Source: Bombyx mori (lineage: Eukaryota; Arthropoda; Insecta; Lepidoptera; Bombycidae). From it: a stretch of DNA of 64,000 bases. Positions 10,798 through 21,286 of this stretch are shown here, piece after piece; the stretch's first letter is position 1; each line of letters starts with the position of its first letter. Both the position numbers and the translations under genes were made by a program. Under the pieces are notes generated by a model, which made no database searches, was not told the DNA's origin, and saw only the letters and a program-made list of their open reading frames with translations. The stretch covers positions 14,121,501-14,185,500 of the forward strand of contig NC_085131.1 in the NCBI RefSeq assembly GCF_030269925.1, read 5' to 3'.

Positions 10798-11040
10798 ACG
10801 ACAATTTGTTGTTGTTGTTGTAGTCCTAGCTGGTACATAGAGCCCTCACAAGTTGTCTCCACTTGACCCTGTCTGGCGCTTGACATCAATCCAGGTCACA
10901 TTGGCAGTCCTCATCTCTCTCTCCACGGTATGTCGCCAAGTATGTACAGAGAGACCAGGTCTTCTCCTGCCAAGTGGTTGCCACTCAAACGCGATTGATG
11001 CTGCGTTGACTCCGCTGCGCCGTAGAGTGTGTCGATAATT
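10798..11040 (-). mobile_element. RTE-like LINE 3' end with GTT microsatellite tail
   Basis: The minus strand gives GLSVHTWRHTVEREMRTANV and then a WRQL-like ending before stops. This is a frameshifted version of the C-terminal block of RTE/RTE-X-type LINEs. The tail is (GTT)n at 10808-10822 on the plus strand, which fits the simple-repeat tails of this group. Confidence 0.6.
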
Positions 11041-11169
11041 TAGAGAGACTTAAAAGTTTTCCTTAATAATTGTAGACTCGGATAAAAGTTTAAAAAAAAA
11101 AAGGGTTGAGTTGATAAAGCCTTCACCCAAATAATAGCTTCTTTAAACTACAATTTTAGTTTTATTTAT

Positions 11170-11675
11170 TTTTATTGCTTAGATGGGTGGACGAGCTCAC
11201 AGCCCACCTGGTGTTAAGTGGTTACTGGAGCCCATAGACATCTACAATGTAAATGCACCACCCATGTTGAGATATGAGTTCTAAGGTTTTTTTTTTTTTT
11301 TTTTTTTTATTGCTTTCGATAGGCAGACGAGCTTACGGCTCATCTGATGGGAAATGATAACCGTCGCCCATAGACATCCAAACTACATCAGTGACTCAGA
11401 TGCGCTGCCTATCCTGGCCTGGCTGGGCAGCCTTATGTATGTTACACCGGCTATCCTGTCCTTCAGACCGGAACACAGTATTACTGTTTTGCGGCAGAAA
11501 TAGACAGGACGGTGGTACCAACCCGGGCGGGCTTCTACACAGAACCCTAGTAGAAGGTCTCAGTATAGTTACAACGGCTACCCCACCCTTCAAGCCGAAA
11601 CGCATTACTACTTCACGGCAGAAAGAGGCAGGGTGGTGGTACCTACCCGTGCGGACTCACAAGAGCTCATGGCGT
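11170..11675 (-). mobile_element. Bm1: Bm1-type SINE split by another SINE
   Basis: The left half (11170-11287) ends at GTTCTAAGGT and the right half resumes at 11554 with AAGGTCTCAGT. The Bm1 is otherwise colinear. AAGGT is duplicated at both junctions. Confidence 0.85.
11288..11553 (-). mobile_element. second SINE family, related to both Bm1 and LINE D, nested in Bm1
   Basis: A 22-bp T-run at the left marks the A-tail of a minus-strand insertion. Its 3' end (GGCAGACGAGCTTACGGCTC) resembles LINE D more than Bm1. Its body (GCAGAAATAGACAGGACGG, then GGTACCAACCCGGGCGGGCT) is a diverged version of the Bm1 body. AAGGT flanks it at 11283-11287 and 11554-11558. Confidence 0.75.
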
Positions 11676-12210
11676 TTGTAATCATCCTGAAATCTCGAGA
11701 GCTGAATAAAAATTTAAATTCGCGATGAGAGTCCGTCATATAAAAATAACTCAGTTAATGTTAAGCAAATATAAATGAACAGGAAATCGTTTAAGAAAAC
11801 TCTTAGCGTTCGCCCCTTTGTTGGCTTTGAGAAGATTTTTAAATTTACAATGTATATTTACGATATCAATGAAGCGTGTAATGTTTTCAGAAAACCTGAA
11901 AATACACTCCATCGTTTGTCGTATAACTCAACGGAAGTTCTCGGCTCAAAGGCAAAGTTTCTAACAAAATACCGATACCGGAACATTCCTGAAGAGTTGA
12001 GCGAGCGGTTTGCATGTTAACATTCCTGAAGATAAATACGAGGCTTTAAAATGTATCTGCCAAGATTCGTACCAAGTTAATTGTATTCTATTGATTTCAT
12101 TAGGGCTATGAACTAACCTAACTTTATTCATATGGATGACAACTCTTTTGTAGCATGTATCTACAAGATACTTAAGAATTATACCTGAACACAAAAATAG
12201 CTATTTTAAT
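11676..12210. other. spacer, one unassigned open frame
   Basis: An 81-codon plus frame at 11775-12020 begins MNRKSFKKTLSVRPFVGF. It has a plausible residue mix but no recognised motif, and I cannot call it a gene. Confidence 0.25.
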
Positions 12211-12560
12211 ACAATACCAAATTTTTCTAATGAAATACGTACTTAACAAATGTTCACGATTGACTCCCACGGTGAAGGAATAACATTGTGTAATAAAAAT
12301 CAAATCCGCAAAATGATAATTGGCGTAATTACAGGTGGTAGGACGTCTAGTGAGTCCGCATGGATAGGTACCACCATCCTGCCTATTTCTGCCGTGAAGC
12401 AGTAATGCGTTACGGTTTGAAGGGCGGGGCAGCCGTTGTAACTATACTGAGACCTTAGAACGTATATCTCAAGGTGGGTGGCGGCATTTACGTTGTACCA
12501 TTTAACATCAGGTAGGCCGTGAACTCGTCCCACCCACCTAAGCAAATTAATAATAAAAAA
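12211..12560 (+). mobile_element. Bm1: Bm1-type SINE with most of its 5' region, internal deletion
   Basis: This copy includes the CACGGTGAAGGAATAACATT region next to the tRNA-like head. About 25 bp of the usual segment between TTACGTTGTA and CATTTAACATC are deleted. The A-rich tail ends near 12560. Confidence 0.85.
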
Positions 12561-12789
12561 GCACAATAAAAAAAATACTTACATAATAACGTTCGAAGCT
12601 ACGCCATTTAAAACAATTAACAAAACAAAATTCATCGCAGTGGGCGTCAACCAACTGCCGTGCGATAGCCGTGTGATATTAAAATACGAGCTCTATGCAA
12701 TCATTAACAAAATAATGTATGTAGCTTAGTGATTGACATAATACATAATTAAATATACTTTTACAATGTAACCTCGCCTTTATTATTAA

Positions 12790-13045
12790 CACTAGCTTTT
12801 GCCCGCGACTCCGTCCGCGTGGAATAGTTAGATTTACGTAGAATATTTCACGTAGAAAGTGAAAATATTTTGAAACATTATTTATTGGTGCTCCACTTGT
12901 ATCGGTCTCATGATGTTTTATAGCCTATAATAGCCTTCCTCAATAACACTGAAAGAATTTTTCAAATCAGACCAGTAGTTCCTGAGATTAGCGCGTTCAA
13001 ACAAACACACAAACTCTTCAGCTTTATAATATTAGTATAGATTTA
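12790..13045 (-). mobile_element. Helitron-like non-autonomous element (same family as 32412-32745)
   Basis: The end ACTAGCTTTTGCCCGCGACT, read on the minus strand as GCGGGCAAAAGCTAGT, and the interior GGTGCTCCACTTGT match a repeat widespread in Lepidoptera. A CTAGT 3' terminus is expected for Helitron-type elements, but the 5' end was not defined. Confidence 0.55.
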
Positions 13046-13770
13046 TTAATTTACGAAGACTCAACGAAACAGTTTAACAATAGATCAATTTATGTGGATG
13101 ATTGATTATTGAATTCTGAGCGTTAAATTGTACACACCACCGCATATTTCAAGGTGAAGTTTATTTAAAATTTGTCGTTAATGCCATTTTGAAATTTTCA
13201 AAACACTCATCGACATTGTGTTTGTGGTATACCGCTCGTAAACTTATAACGCAGCCTTGCCACAACCACGCCAAATTATCTCATAGAAAGCTCAAACAGA
13301 TTATCCCTTTGAGCTAACGTGTCGTACTAAATATCGATCGTTATAACAGATTTCCAGCTCCCGATACGAATGCAATCCAATCTATACAGTGGATTCCGTT
13401 TTGCTCCACTAAAGGAACTAAGCTGATCCAATTCCGCCGAGTGTATCACGGAAGCGATGCAAATTGATCCCCTGAGAAACTCTGTAAAGATGCGCAGATA
13501 TTCTGTCGTTCGTCTCCAGTGTGTAATGCCAATGAAGATTTGAAGAAGAATGTTTCATTTTTCATTAAAAGTCCTCACAAAAACATTACTTAATCCTTAC
13601 ATTTTGTAGACCAACAAATGTCACCGGAAAATGAGCAACAGCACTTTCTAAGTATTATAGCATAGTACGAACGATATCTCACAATCACTGGTGCTTGGCC
13701 AAAATATGTTTCCGACTCCCATCATCCTGTTTAATTCTCCCGGAAAGTAATTGTCCATTTTGAACAACCG
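13046..13770. other. spacer without recognised feature
   Basis: No repeat or coding signal stands out. Confidence 0.3.
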
Positions 13771-14178
13771 TTTTTTTTCTTTTTTCTTTTTATTGCTTAG
13801 ATGGGCTCACAGCCCACCTGGTGTTAAGTGGTTACTGGAGCCCATAGACATCTACAACGTAAAGGCCGCCACTTACGCGCCGAAATTACCTTGATATATG
13901 AGTTCTATGGTCTCGGTATAGTTACAACGGCTGCCCCACCCTTCAAACCGAAACATATTACGGCACAAATAGGCGGGGTGGTGGACGTGTAACGGAGTGG
14001 TAGTGCGGACTCATAAGAGGTCCTGCCACCAGTAATTACTCAAATTATAATTTTGCGGGTTTGATTTTTATTACATGATGTTATTCCTTCACCGTGGAAG
14101 TCAATCGAGAAGATTTCTTGCGGGATTCGAACACCGGTGCATCGCTCAACACGAATGCATCGAACGTATCCTTTAGGG
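13771..14178 (-). mobile_element. Bm1: near full-length Bm1-type SINE with tRNA-like head
   Basis: This is the reference copy for the window. Reading the minus strand, a tRNA-derived head comes first; its B-box-like GTGTTCGAATCCC is at about 14121-14133. The CACGGTGAAGGAATAACATC region follows, then the GGTGGTAGGACC-type body and a poly(T)-marked tail at 13771. Pol III transcription from the head and copying by a LINE reverse transcriptase are the known life cycle of such SINEs. The name Bm1 is from recognition of the Bombyx family. Confidence 0.8.
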
Positions 14179-14179
14179 C

Positions 14180-14485
14180 AGGATTAGATGGGTAGACGAG
14201 CTCACAGCCCACATAGTGTTAAGTAGTTACTGAAACCCATAGACATCTACTACGTAAATGCGTCACCCACCTTGAGATATAAGTTCTAAGGTCTCAAATA
14301 TAGTTGCAACGGCTACCCCAGCCTTCAAACCGAAACGCATTACTGCTTCACGGCAGAAATAGGCGGGGTGGTGGTACCTATCCTTGCGGACTCACAAGAG
14401 GTCCTACCACCAATGCGGAATCCAAGCGATTCGAACTAGCTGGGCTGGGAGGCGTGTAGCGCTGTCACCCAATATAAGCCCAACT
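14180..14485 (-). mobile_element. Bm1: Bm1-type SINE in tandem, with a different tRNA-like head
   Basis: It begins a few bases after the previous copy and has lost its poly(T). After the ACCACCAATG junction the head contains GCGATTCGAAC and differs from the head of the neighbouring copy. Confidence 0.7.
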
Positions 14486-14979
14486 TATTTCGAAATTTAA
14501 TTTACAGCCAGAGTTGTAAACAATAATTTAATTAGGTTCAACGCGAATCTTGTTTTTCCATTTACTTTTGAAATCGAATCCCTCGTTGAAAGCTAGCTCA
14601 TATTGTTTTTCATTTATCTGCTCTAACAAGGTCGGCTTACTAAACAAATCACACGGAGACAATTATTATTATTCACGTTACGTAATATCTGAGAAACTAA
14701 AACCTTTGTGGTACGCAACGTCTCGAGCCCACATTGTACTTCCAATTATATCTACTGTACTACTTTGATAAATTAATTATTCCACACTTTGAAATTCAGA
14801 GGATATCGGGGAAATTGAAGATTTTCTTTTAGACGAAGGTTAAGCTTAATGTTAATGTAATTGTAACTAGAAACTTTCTGGGAATTATGAACGTGAAACA
14901 GAAGAGAAATTATAAATATCGGAAGAACATTCATTATATGTAGCATAATTTACTTTCCATTGTTTTGCTTCCCAGCATT
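14486..14979. other. spacer without recognised feature
   Basis: AT-rich. A 72-codon frame at 14550-14768 has no support. Confidence 0.3.
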
Positions 14980-15150
14980 TGTTTCCCGAGCGCTTTGACA
15001 TGTCCGTATTCAAACGAGGCTTATAGAGAGTATTACGGTAGGCAGCAGGTTAGCTCTGCCCCTGACACTGCTGACTTCTTTGGCCAACGGCAACCACTCA
15101 CCTTCAGGTTGGCCGTAAGCCCGTCTGCATACAGGGCAATAAAAAAAAAA
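14980..15150 (+). mobile_element. LINE family D, 3' end
   Basis: The copy starts in the last codons of the LINE (TTTCCCGAGCGCTTTGACAT, FPERFDM in the ORF) and runs through the GGTAGGCAGCAGGTTAGCTC block to GGGCAAT plus a 10-A tail. Confidence 0.8.
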
Positions 15151-16590
15151 CTTATTATATATAAATAGACAGAGACAAAGCCGCTAATTTCCTCTCCTGC
15201 ATGCCAATCGATCATCTTTATCATGATTTTGTTAAGTAACGATTAAGGATTCGTTGTTATCAACTTTTTTTCAAATTGTCGTTTTTTTTTCTAATATCCA
15301 AAACAGAACACAAGTGACCATGTAATCTATAAGATGAATTGAAACATTACGGTGGTAGTGAATTTCTATTATTGAACGAAGAGTAAACACTTCAGATGTT
15401 CATTTTGTAAAACTCAAATCGTAGATATCATCAGCTTAATGTCGCAGCTGTCAATAAATATTACAATATTCAATAAAATTGAATTGGCACCAGGTCTTCA
15501 AGCCGCAAACACATTAGATCATTTGTGAACCTAAACACAGCGTTCTGGTCGCTGCCAGATTACTAGTATTTAGTTGTAGCATCATTTTATTTGTCTAACT
15601 GACTCTCCATCTGTCATAAGTTATCATAAAAGACCGTGCAGTAAGCCCATACACACGTGTGCTACTAACCCGATTATTTCTGCCACGAAGTAATTGAGCA
15701 TTCTGATCCTAAAGTTAAGAGAGAATTTCAATGCAATTGATTCCGATAGTAGCAACCTAACTACGGTAACACGTGCTCTGGTAAATCTAGAAATTTACGT
15801 TTGAAACCAGGTTAGTTTGGGTTTTCAAAATCTCTGTGACCGCTTACCGCTAGAACGATCTTGAGCTCGTTCGTCTACCAGTACCGATAAACATAAAAAC
15901 AATGAAAAAATTCATCAATCAAACATCAATAGGAATATAACTCAATAAGTTCCCAACAGACATTCAGTAGCTTGATCCTGTAATTGTTTTTGACAAATAA
16001 TTCAGAAGATTCTGGGGTAAGGAAAAAATTTACAACATAATTGCCTCTTTGAATCCGACGATGCTTGACGTTCCCGACTTACTTCTTCTTGGTATTTTAG
16101 CTGGTAAGTAATTGAATCATAACAGGGAGGTTTATTGAAAACTGAAATGTAAGGACATTCACGTAGTCTCTGTAGAACTCTGTCAATGTTTAATATCTAA
16201 CGATCCGTGATCGTCTACCTGTTGTTAGCTTACATTAGACATATATACATATGTATGTACCTTTATGTTTGTTCTTAAACATAATTGCATTATTTAAAAA
16301 TCAAAAGCAATAAATACATTTTCAGATGAAAAACAAAATCTTAAAACAGGCAGTTTTTTAAGCTACATTAGGATAGTCGAGGTAAGGAACTATTAATATA
16401 AAATAGAAATATATAATACAACTCAAGATTAAAAATAAAAAAAATATATAAAATAACGGCGAATACAAACAGTAAATTTCAAAAGAACCAAAAGAAAACT
16501 AGAGTTAAATAAAACGTTATAACGTTATTGCTCTTATCTATAAAAGTACACTTCAGTTGAAAGCATTAAGCAATATAATATTATGTTCAC
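15151..16590. other. 1.4 kb AT-rich, no gene seen
   Basis: A faint Bm1-like block (TTATTTCTGCCACGAAGTAA near 15674) is the only recognisable piece. Confidence 0.35.
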
Positions 16591-16594
16591 TCAC

Positions 16595-16736
16595 TCGGCT
16601 TATCCAGATCGCTGATAAACTCCTCGGTCTCCACGTATCCATGAATCGCAGAGATCAAGAACAACAGAAACCACAAAACTTCGCCCATTTCATTAACAAA
16701 ACCGCATATCAGTTCACGAAAAACTTTCAAAAACAT
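16595..16736 (-). CDS. candidate first coding exon of a secreted host protein
   Basis: An open frame starts at ATG 16736-16734, with an in-frame ATG at 16688. The second start gives MGEVLWFLLFLISAIHG, a good signal peptide, followed by YVETEEFISDLDKP. The frame reaches a strong 5' splice-site sequence A|GTGAGTGA with GT at 16594-16593, giving a phase-1 exon of 142 nt; without splicing it stops two codons later. It matches no repeat in the window. I do not recognise the protein and could not find the next exon. Confidence 0.4.
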
Positions 16737-16949
16737 CTCAGCGTTTAAACATTTCCATATTTAGCAGTAAAAAAATCGCTTCTAATCTTGAAATAAAGGC
16801 GTAGACGCAAGTAATTTCCTTAGTAAGCTCCACTGAAACAATGTGAAATAAAAACTGAATGTGAATGAAACACGCACGGTAAACAAATCAAGCAGATTCG
16901 GCAGTCGTGTGATATAGTTACGCGCGACGTGCGTCCATCCCAGCGCCTC

Positions 16950-16962
16950 GGGGCACACTGAT
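16950..16962 (-). promoter_or_regulatory. possible initiator upstream of the candidate exon
   Basis: GATCAGTGTG on the minus strand contains the TCAGT initiator about 220 bases upstream of the exon ATG. It lies in a short GC-rich island at about 16915-16985. At least one short upstream ORF intervenes. No TATA box was seen. Confidence 0.3.
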
Positions 16963-17447
16963 CGAAAACCGATAGACCGGCTGGAATATTTCAAAATCGA
17001 ATACGTTTTCAAATTTTTTCGAAAATCGACCAATCTCTATATTTTATTTGAAGTTCGAATTTAACGGTTCGTGCTGAAACAGCAATGGCTGAAATATCAT
17101 TGTAAAACAAATCTTCAAATACAATGCTAGTAGTATTACTTTATTATATTGAATTCAATTTATTTGGAAGAGTATGTTTATGATCCGTAAGGGCCTTTTT
17201 ATAAGTAATATGTCTCACTCTATTTCGATTTTAGATTAATCGTAGGCTTTTTTTTCTCACGTAAAAGTAATTATTATAAAGCCAACGATAACACCTAACG
17301 ATAGTCAGAAACTTTGCAACATTATCATTTAGGATTGTGATCATAAATCTGCTCCTAAACGAGAGCTTTCAAAATTAGTTGTGCTTTCGATCCTGTACTG
17401 TCTGGTCCGATTTTTTGACAACGCATTCAGATTGATGTACTACATGG

Positions 17448-17546
17448 CATCTTGGCTCTGCCCTTAGCATTGCTGAAGTCCATGGGCGACGGTAACGACT
17501 CACCATCTGGTTGGCCGTATGCTCGTCTGCTTACAAGAGAAAAAAA
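17448..17546 (+). mobile_element. LINE family D, 3' tail only
   Basis: The fragment runs from CTTGGCTCTGCCC to GTCTGCTTACAAGAG and an A-run. Confidence 0.8.
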
Positions 17547-18446
17547 TTGTTAAGTTTCCATTATTTTTATTATGACGTAAGACGTGCACTCTATGATCAG
17601 CATTACCGGCCACTAGACATTAAATGATTATATAGGTAGTAGCATATACACATTACAATATGTTTACCACTGCCTATCTTGACATATAAGGTGAAAGTGA
17701 CATCGGCAGAAAGATGATCAGCATCTCAAGATAGGCAGAAAAAAGAGAATATAGTATTTTATGACAGCTATTTGAGTCGTCTATTATCAAAGGTGGCAAT
17801 CTGTGCATTTGGACAAAAAAATGTTATTGATATGTCAATACAGATTGATTTGAATATAATCGTCTCCTTCAAAGAATTCGGTTCAAAACCTGCATTAAAT
17901 TAAGGTTAATACTTAACCTGTTATTTATCTAAGATGTCGTTCAGAAGAGTTTTGTGACTGCCAATGGAATACAAAGTCAATAATTCGTTTTTCTGATTTA
18001 CCAATAATTGTCCAAAAGTCACATTGCCTTTGATAATTTAACATTGGCTTTGATAATAGTCGACTCATTTCACCCTCCGAACTAGAATTCAAGACTACTT
18101 AGTGGCAAAACGAATATTTCAATGCAAAAAGTCATCTATTTCTTTATTTATGGATTTTATTGGCACGTCTCGATGGCCAAGTCTCCCTCCAATATAAGAC
18201 TACAGGTAGAAAGGTAAAATATAGTGCAGAAGAAGATATAACAAGGATGTTGCATTACAATGACAGACTTACATTCGAAAAATTATGTTTAGTATTATAA
18301 TTTAAGGACTTAAGGATTTTATTCTCTGAACTGCGATAATAATACATCTTAACATTTTTTCGCTCAAAGGAGTCTTAACAAAACACTTTGAAGAAATCGA
18401 AACTGGACACTTATAATTTTCCATGGGAAGTAGTAAATAACCATAG
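17547..18446. other. spacer without recognised feature
   Basis: AT-rich, no supported ORF or repeat. Confidence 0.3.
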
Positions 18447-18828
18447 TTTTTTTTGGAACGAAGTTCCTCATGGGACGATGCGGCCCCTCCGAAAAAAAAC
18501 GTCTGTAACGTAAGATTTTTATTATTTATGTAGTTTTAGTATGACAGCTATACAGTGTCTAATGTATAGTCTACGTGATGACGGTTATTATTATTATTCA
18601 TATAAATAGCTGTTTCTTTGTATATTATTATCATATATATTTTTATAAATCATTGTGAATACAATAAAGTTGATAACTTTGTAAAGTAGTTTTTTTTTTC
18701 AATGAAAAAATCATAATAAAAACTGTATACCCGAATAATTATTTTCTATATACCTCGAATAGAACTTAAAATTAATATTTTTATAATAAGGTACTTCGTT
18801 CCTATCCGGTGTCCCACGACACCACACA
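18447..18828. mobile_element. unclassified transposon-like element T, copy 1
   Basis: The left end TTTTGGAACGAAGTTCC and the right end CCTATCCGGTGTCCCACGAC are shared with 19153-19597. The GGAACGAAGT motif recurs inverted near the right end (ACTTCGTTCC). The shared flanks are about 80 bp on the left and 125 bp on the right. The middle is unique to this copy and non-coding. The transposon class is not identified. Confidence 0.6.
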
Positions 18829-19152
18829 TTTTTTTTTTTCAAGGTCTACTAAGCTCTTCTGGACTATCAGTACGAAAACATTTTCACACAAATCGTCTTA
18901 AATATTCATCGTTTTGGGATGAACGTAAATAATGCAGGAAAACGAGCCTAATATAATTTTAAAGGAAACTTAACAAGCCGACAATAAGCGATGCCACTCT
19001 AAACTTAACGGGGATAGTTCCCGGGGGCTTTTCAACTTTTATGTGCTGAACTTTCAAGTTTCAACGAAATAGGCTATCTATTTCGTTATGGTTTAAACGT
19101 AGTACTGACTTGCGTTCTGCTACTTACAGGAGATTTAGACATGATTAAAATG

Positions 19153-19597
19153 TTTTGGAACGAAGTTCCTTATGGGACGATGCGGAGGGGTACCCTAACC
19201 GGGAAAAAACGTCCATAACGTAAGATTTTTTCTATTTAGTTTGTTATCAACAGATATCGCTGCACGTAAATTTAACAATTCCTGAATCGCGGTGACGAGA
19301 TGTTACACAGTTGATAGACGCTCTCGTATTTCTATTGCTTAATCATACTTACCTGACGTAGGGGATATCGTGATCATGCAGGCGGTTCCCCCAGGGCGAG
19401 GCTGCTCCATTGCACTGCGGAGTGGTTGATCCTTGCGATTATTTTTATTTTTATCAATAAAAAAATCATACTCACACATACATCATACATAATGTATACC
19501 CGAATAATTATTTTCTTTATACCTAGAATAGAACTTAAAATTAATATTTTTATAATAGAGAACTTCATTCCTATCCGGTGTCCCACGACACCACACG
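19153..19597. mobile_element. transposon-like element T, copy 2, carrying a U1 snRNA fragment
   Basis: The ends are as in the copy at 18447. The middle, about 19228-19450, is different: roughly 115 bp of unknown sequence, then the first 97 nt of U1 snRNA. The shared right part resumes at about 19454 (TCAATAAAAAAATCAT). The two copies therefore share both ends but differ in cargo. Confidence 0.65.
19345..19441 (+). pseudogene. U1 snRNA, 5' 97 nt only
   Basis: The sequence starts ATACTTACCTG, the 5' splice-site recognition end of U1, and stays colinear with U1 through stem-loop I (GATCATGCAGG), stem-loop II with its U1A-binding loop (CCATTGCACTGCGG) and into GCGATTA. It then diverges. Stem-loop III, the Sm site and stem-loop IV are missing, so it cannot form a normal U1 particle. 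I judged identity by eye against the conserved metazoan U1 layout. Confidence 0.9.
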
Positions 19598-19956
19598 TCT
19601 TCTTTAGTTTAATTTCATTTGTTTTATGAATTCAACTCCGGTAACATTTTAATACCAGTTGGGTATCTTAGTTCTTCCCAGTCATGTATCCACTATAATC
19701 ACATTTATAATCAATAATGGCTACAATAGGATAAATAGTAAACACCCACAATTTATATGAATTTAAATGTGAAAGAGAAGCTAAGGTGAACTATCAAGGG
19801 AGCTTTAAATAGAAGTTATTATTATTACTAGTGGTCGCCCAGTGGTCGAAACTCGACCATAATTTATTTAAATTATAGGTTTGAAGATTATTGTGGTTCT
19901 ATTGTCAAAGACTATACTTCTGTAATCACAGATTTAGCCAAGACTACACTAAAGAC

Positions 19957-20421
19957 TTAATGCGTTTTGGTTTGAAGGGTGGGGCAGCCGTTGTAACTAT
20001 ACTTGAGACTTTAGAATTTATATCTCTAGGTGGGTGGCGCAGGCGGACTTTCGGCGCGCACTGCGGTACCGTAGGTCTGGTGTAGCCGGTGTGGTGGAGC
20101 TCGATCGGGTTTAGTCGCTAGTCGTTCTGCGGGGCAAGTGCTTCGCGCGTCTTTTTCAAGGCGTAGTCTCCTGCGAGGAATTCGGGGAGGTGGAGGACCT
20201 TGGCCTTCCTCGTCCCCCTCTTCCTCTCAGGAGGCGCCGGAGTCCGACATAACCCGGTTCGTTACCCCCCCGGACCGGATATCCGTAAATGGAATCCCCA
20301 GGGTTAAAAAAAAAAAGGTGGGTGGCGCATTTACGTTGTAGATGTTTATGGGCTCCAGTAACCACTTAACAGCAGGTGGACTGTGAGCTGGTCCACCCAT
20401 TAATTAATAAAATAAAATAAA
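19957..20421 (+). mobile_element. Bm1: Bm1-type SINE, 5'-truncated, itself interrupted
   Basis: The copy starts at TTAATGCGTTTTGG, is interrupted at 20042-20316, and ends in an A-rich tail. The target duplication AAAGAC is at 19951-19956 and 20422-20427. Confidence 0.85.
20042..20316 (+). mobile_element. GC-rich poly(A) retro-insert in Bm1 with 13-bp target duplication
   Basis: The 275-bp insert ends in 11 A's. GGTGGGTGGCGCA occurs immediately before it (20029-20041) and immediately after it (20317-20329), a perfect 13-bp duplication. It is far more GC-rich than its host. A GTG-initiated frame from 20138 reads into the A-tail without a stop. It could be a LINE 3' end or a retrocopied cellular RNA. 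I do not recognise the source. Confidence 0.75.
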
Positions 20422-20655
20422 AAAGACGAATAATATTAAAGACAATATTAATCTATTCTTAATTTGACCACAAACTTAACTTAACAATAAAGAAGAGAGT
20501 ATTTAAGCGTGTGTTTCAGACACACGGTAGTGTGTGTAATGTTTTCTGAATTGATTTAATATATTTCTACGCATAATTTAAAAAAAAATAGCTTGCTACA
20601 CTCCTTCTCTATATTCTCTTTAAGTGTTGGAAATTTCATACTCCTCCGTCAGCCC

Positions 20656-20964
20656 ATCTAATGCTAAGTGGATACCGGAGCTCATAGACATTACAAGGTG
20701 AATGCCACCACGCACCATGGGACTTGTTGAGACGTGTTGAGTTGAGGTCTAGGTTTTAATTGTTTAGCTATTACGCAGATAAAAATTCTTATTACACGAT
20801 GTTATTACTTCATCGTGGAAGTCATGGATGAACTTGTGATGAGCTTAGTATATTAGTTTGTATTTTATTAGAAAGAAAAAATGATACCTGCCTGTGAGAT
20901 ATGAACGCCAGCACAGTCGCATCGCTTGACATTAGTATACTTGGCGTCGTATTCTTTAGGCCAC
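20656..20964 (-). mobile_element. Bm1: diverged Bm1-type SINE with head
   Basis: The CAGCCCATCTAATGCTAAGT end and the CATCGTGGAAGTCAT and GAACGCCAGCACAGTCGC head regions are recognisable. The GGTAGGACC-type centre is deleted. Confidence 0.65.
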
Positions 20965-21286
20965 GACGACTTGCTAGATTTGCCAGTGTTTAATGCCAGA
21001 CACTCATATATATACAATGCAATCAATGAAATAGATTAATCAATAGGTCTACTGTATCGAAATTAAACAACAAGGAAACGCGATTCCGAAGTGTATGTGT
21101 AAATGTATTCTATTACGGTTATCCCTCCCATGTTGCAAACCACTATCCATAACTATTTCGGGGCAGAAATATGTAGGATAGCGAAGCCAACCTGTGTAAC
21201 AATACGTACAATACACCTTAAACTTAGTGTCTTATATTTCACTAGTTCAGTTTCAAAATTGAATTAGTAATAAATAAATAACTGGA
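20965..21286. other. spacer with a faint Bm1 trace
   Basis: TTTCGGGGCAGAAATATGTAGGATAGC near 21158 resembles the Bm1 centre on the minus strand. Nothing else is seen. Confidence 0.35.

Larger units (their letters stand above)
19830..20650 (-). repeat. repeat M, copy C, split by a Bm1
   Basis: The left part (to 19956) and the right part (from 20422) are both colinear with copy A at 4640-5092. The landmarks are TAATCACAGATTT on the left, and CTCCTTCTCTATATTCT and GAAATTTCATACT on the right. AAAGAC is present at both edges of the inserted Bm1. Confidence 0.65.

Noticed and set aside
19345..19441. Functional U1 snRNA gene
   Set aside because: Stem-loop III, the Sm site and stem-loop IV are absent.
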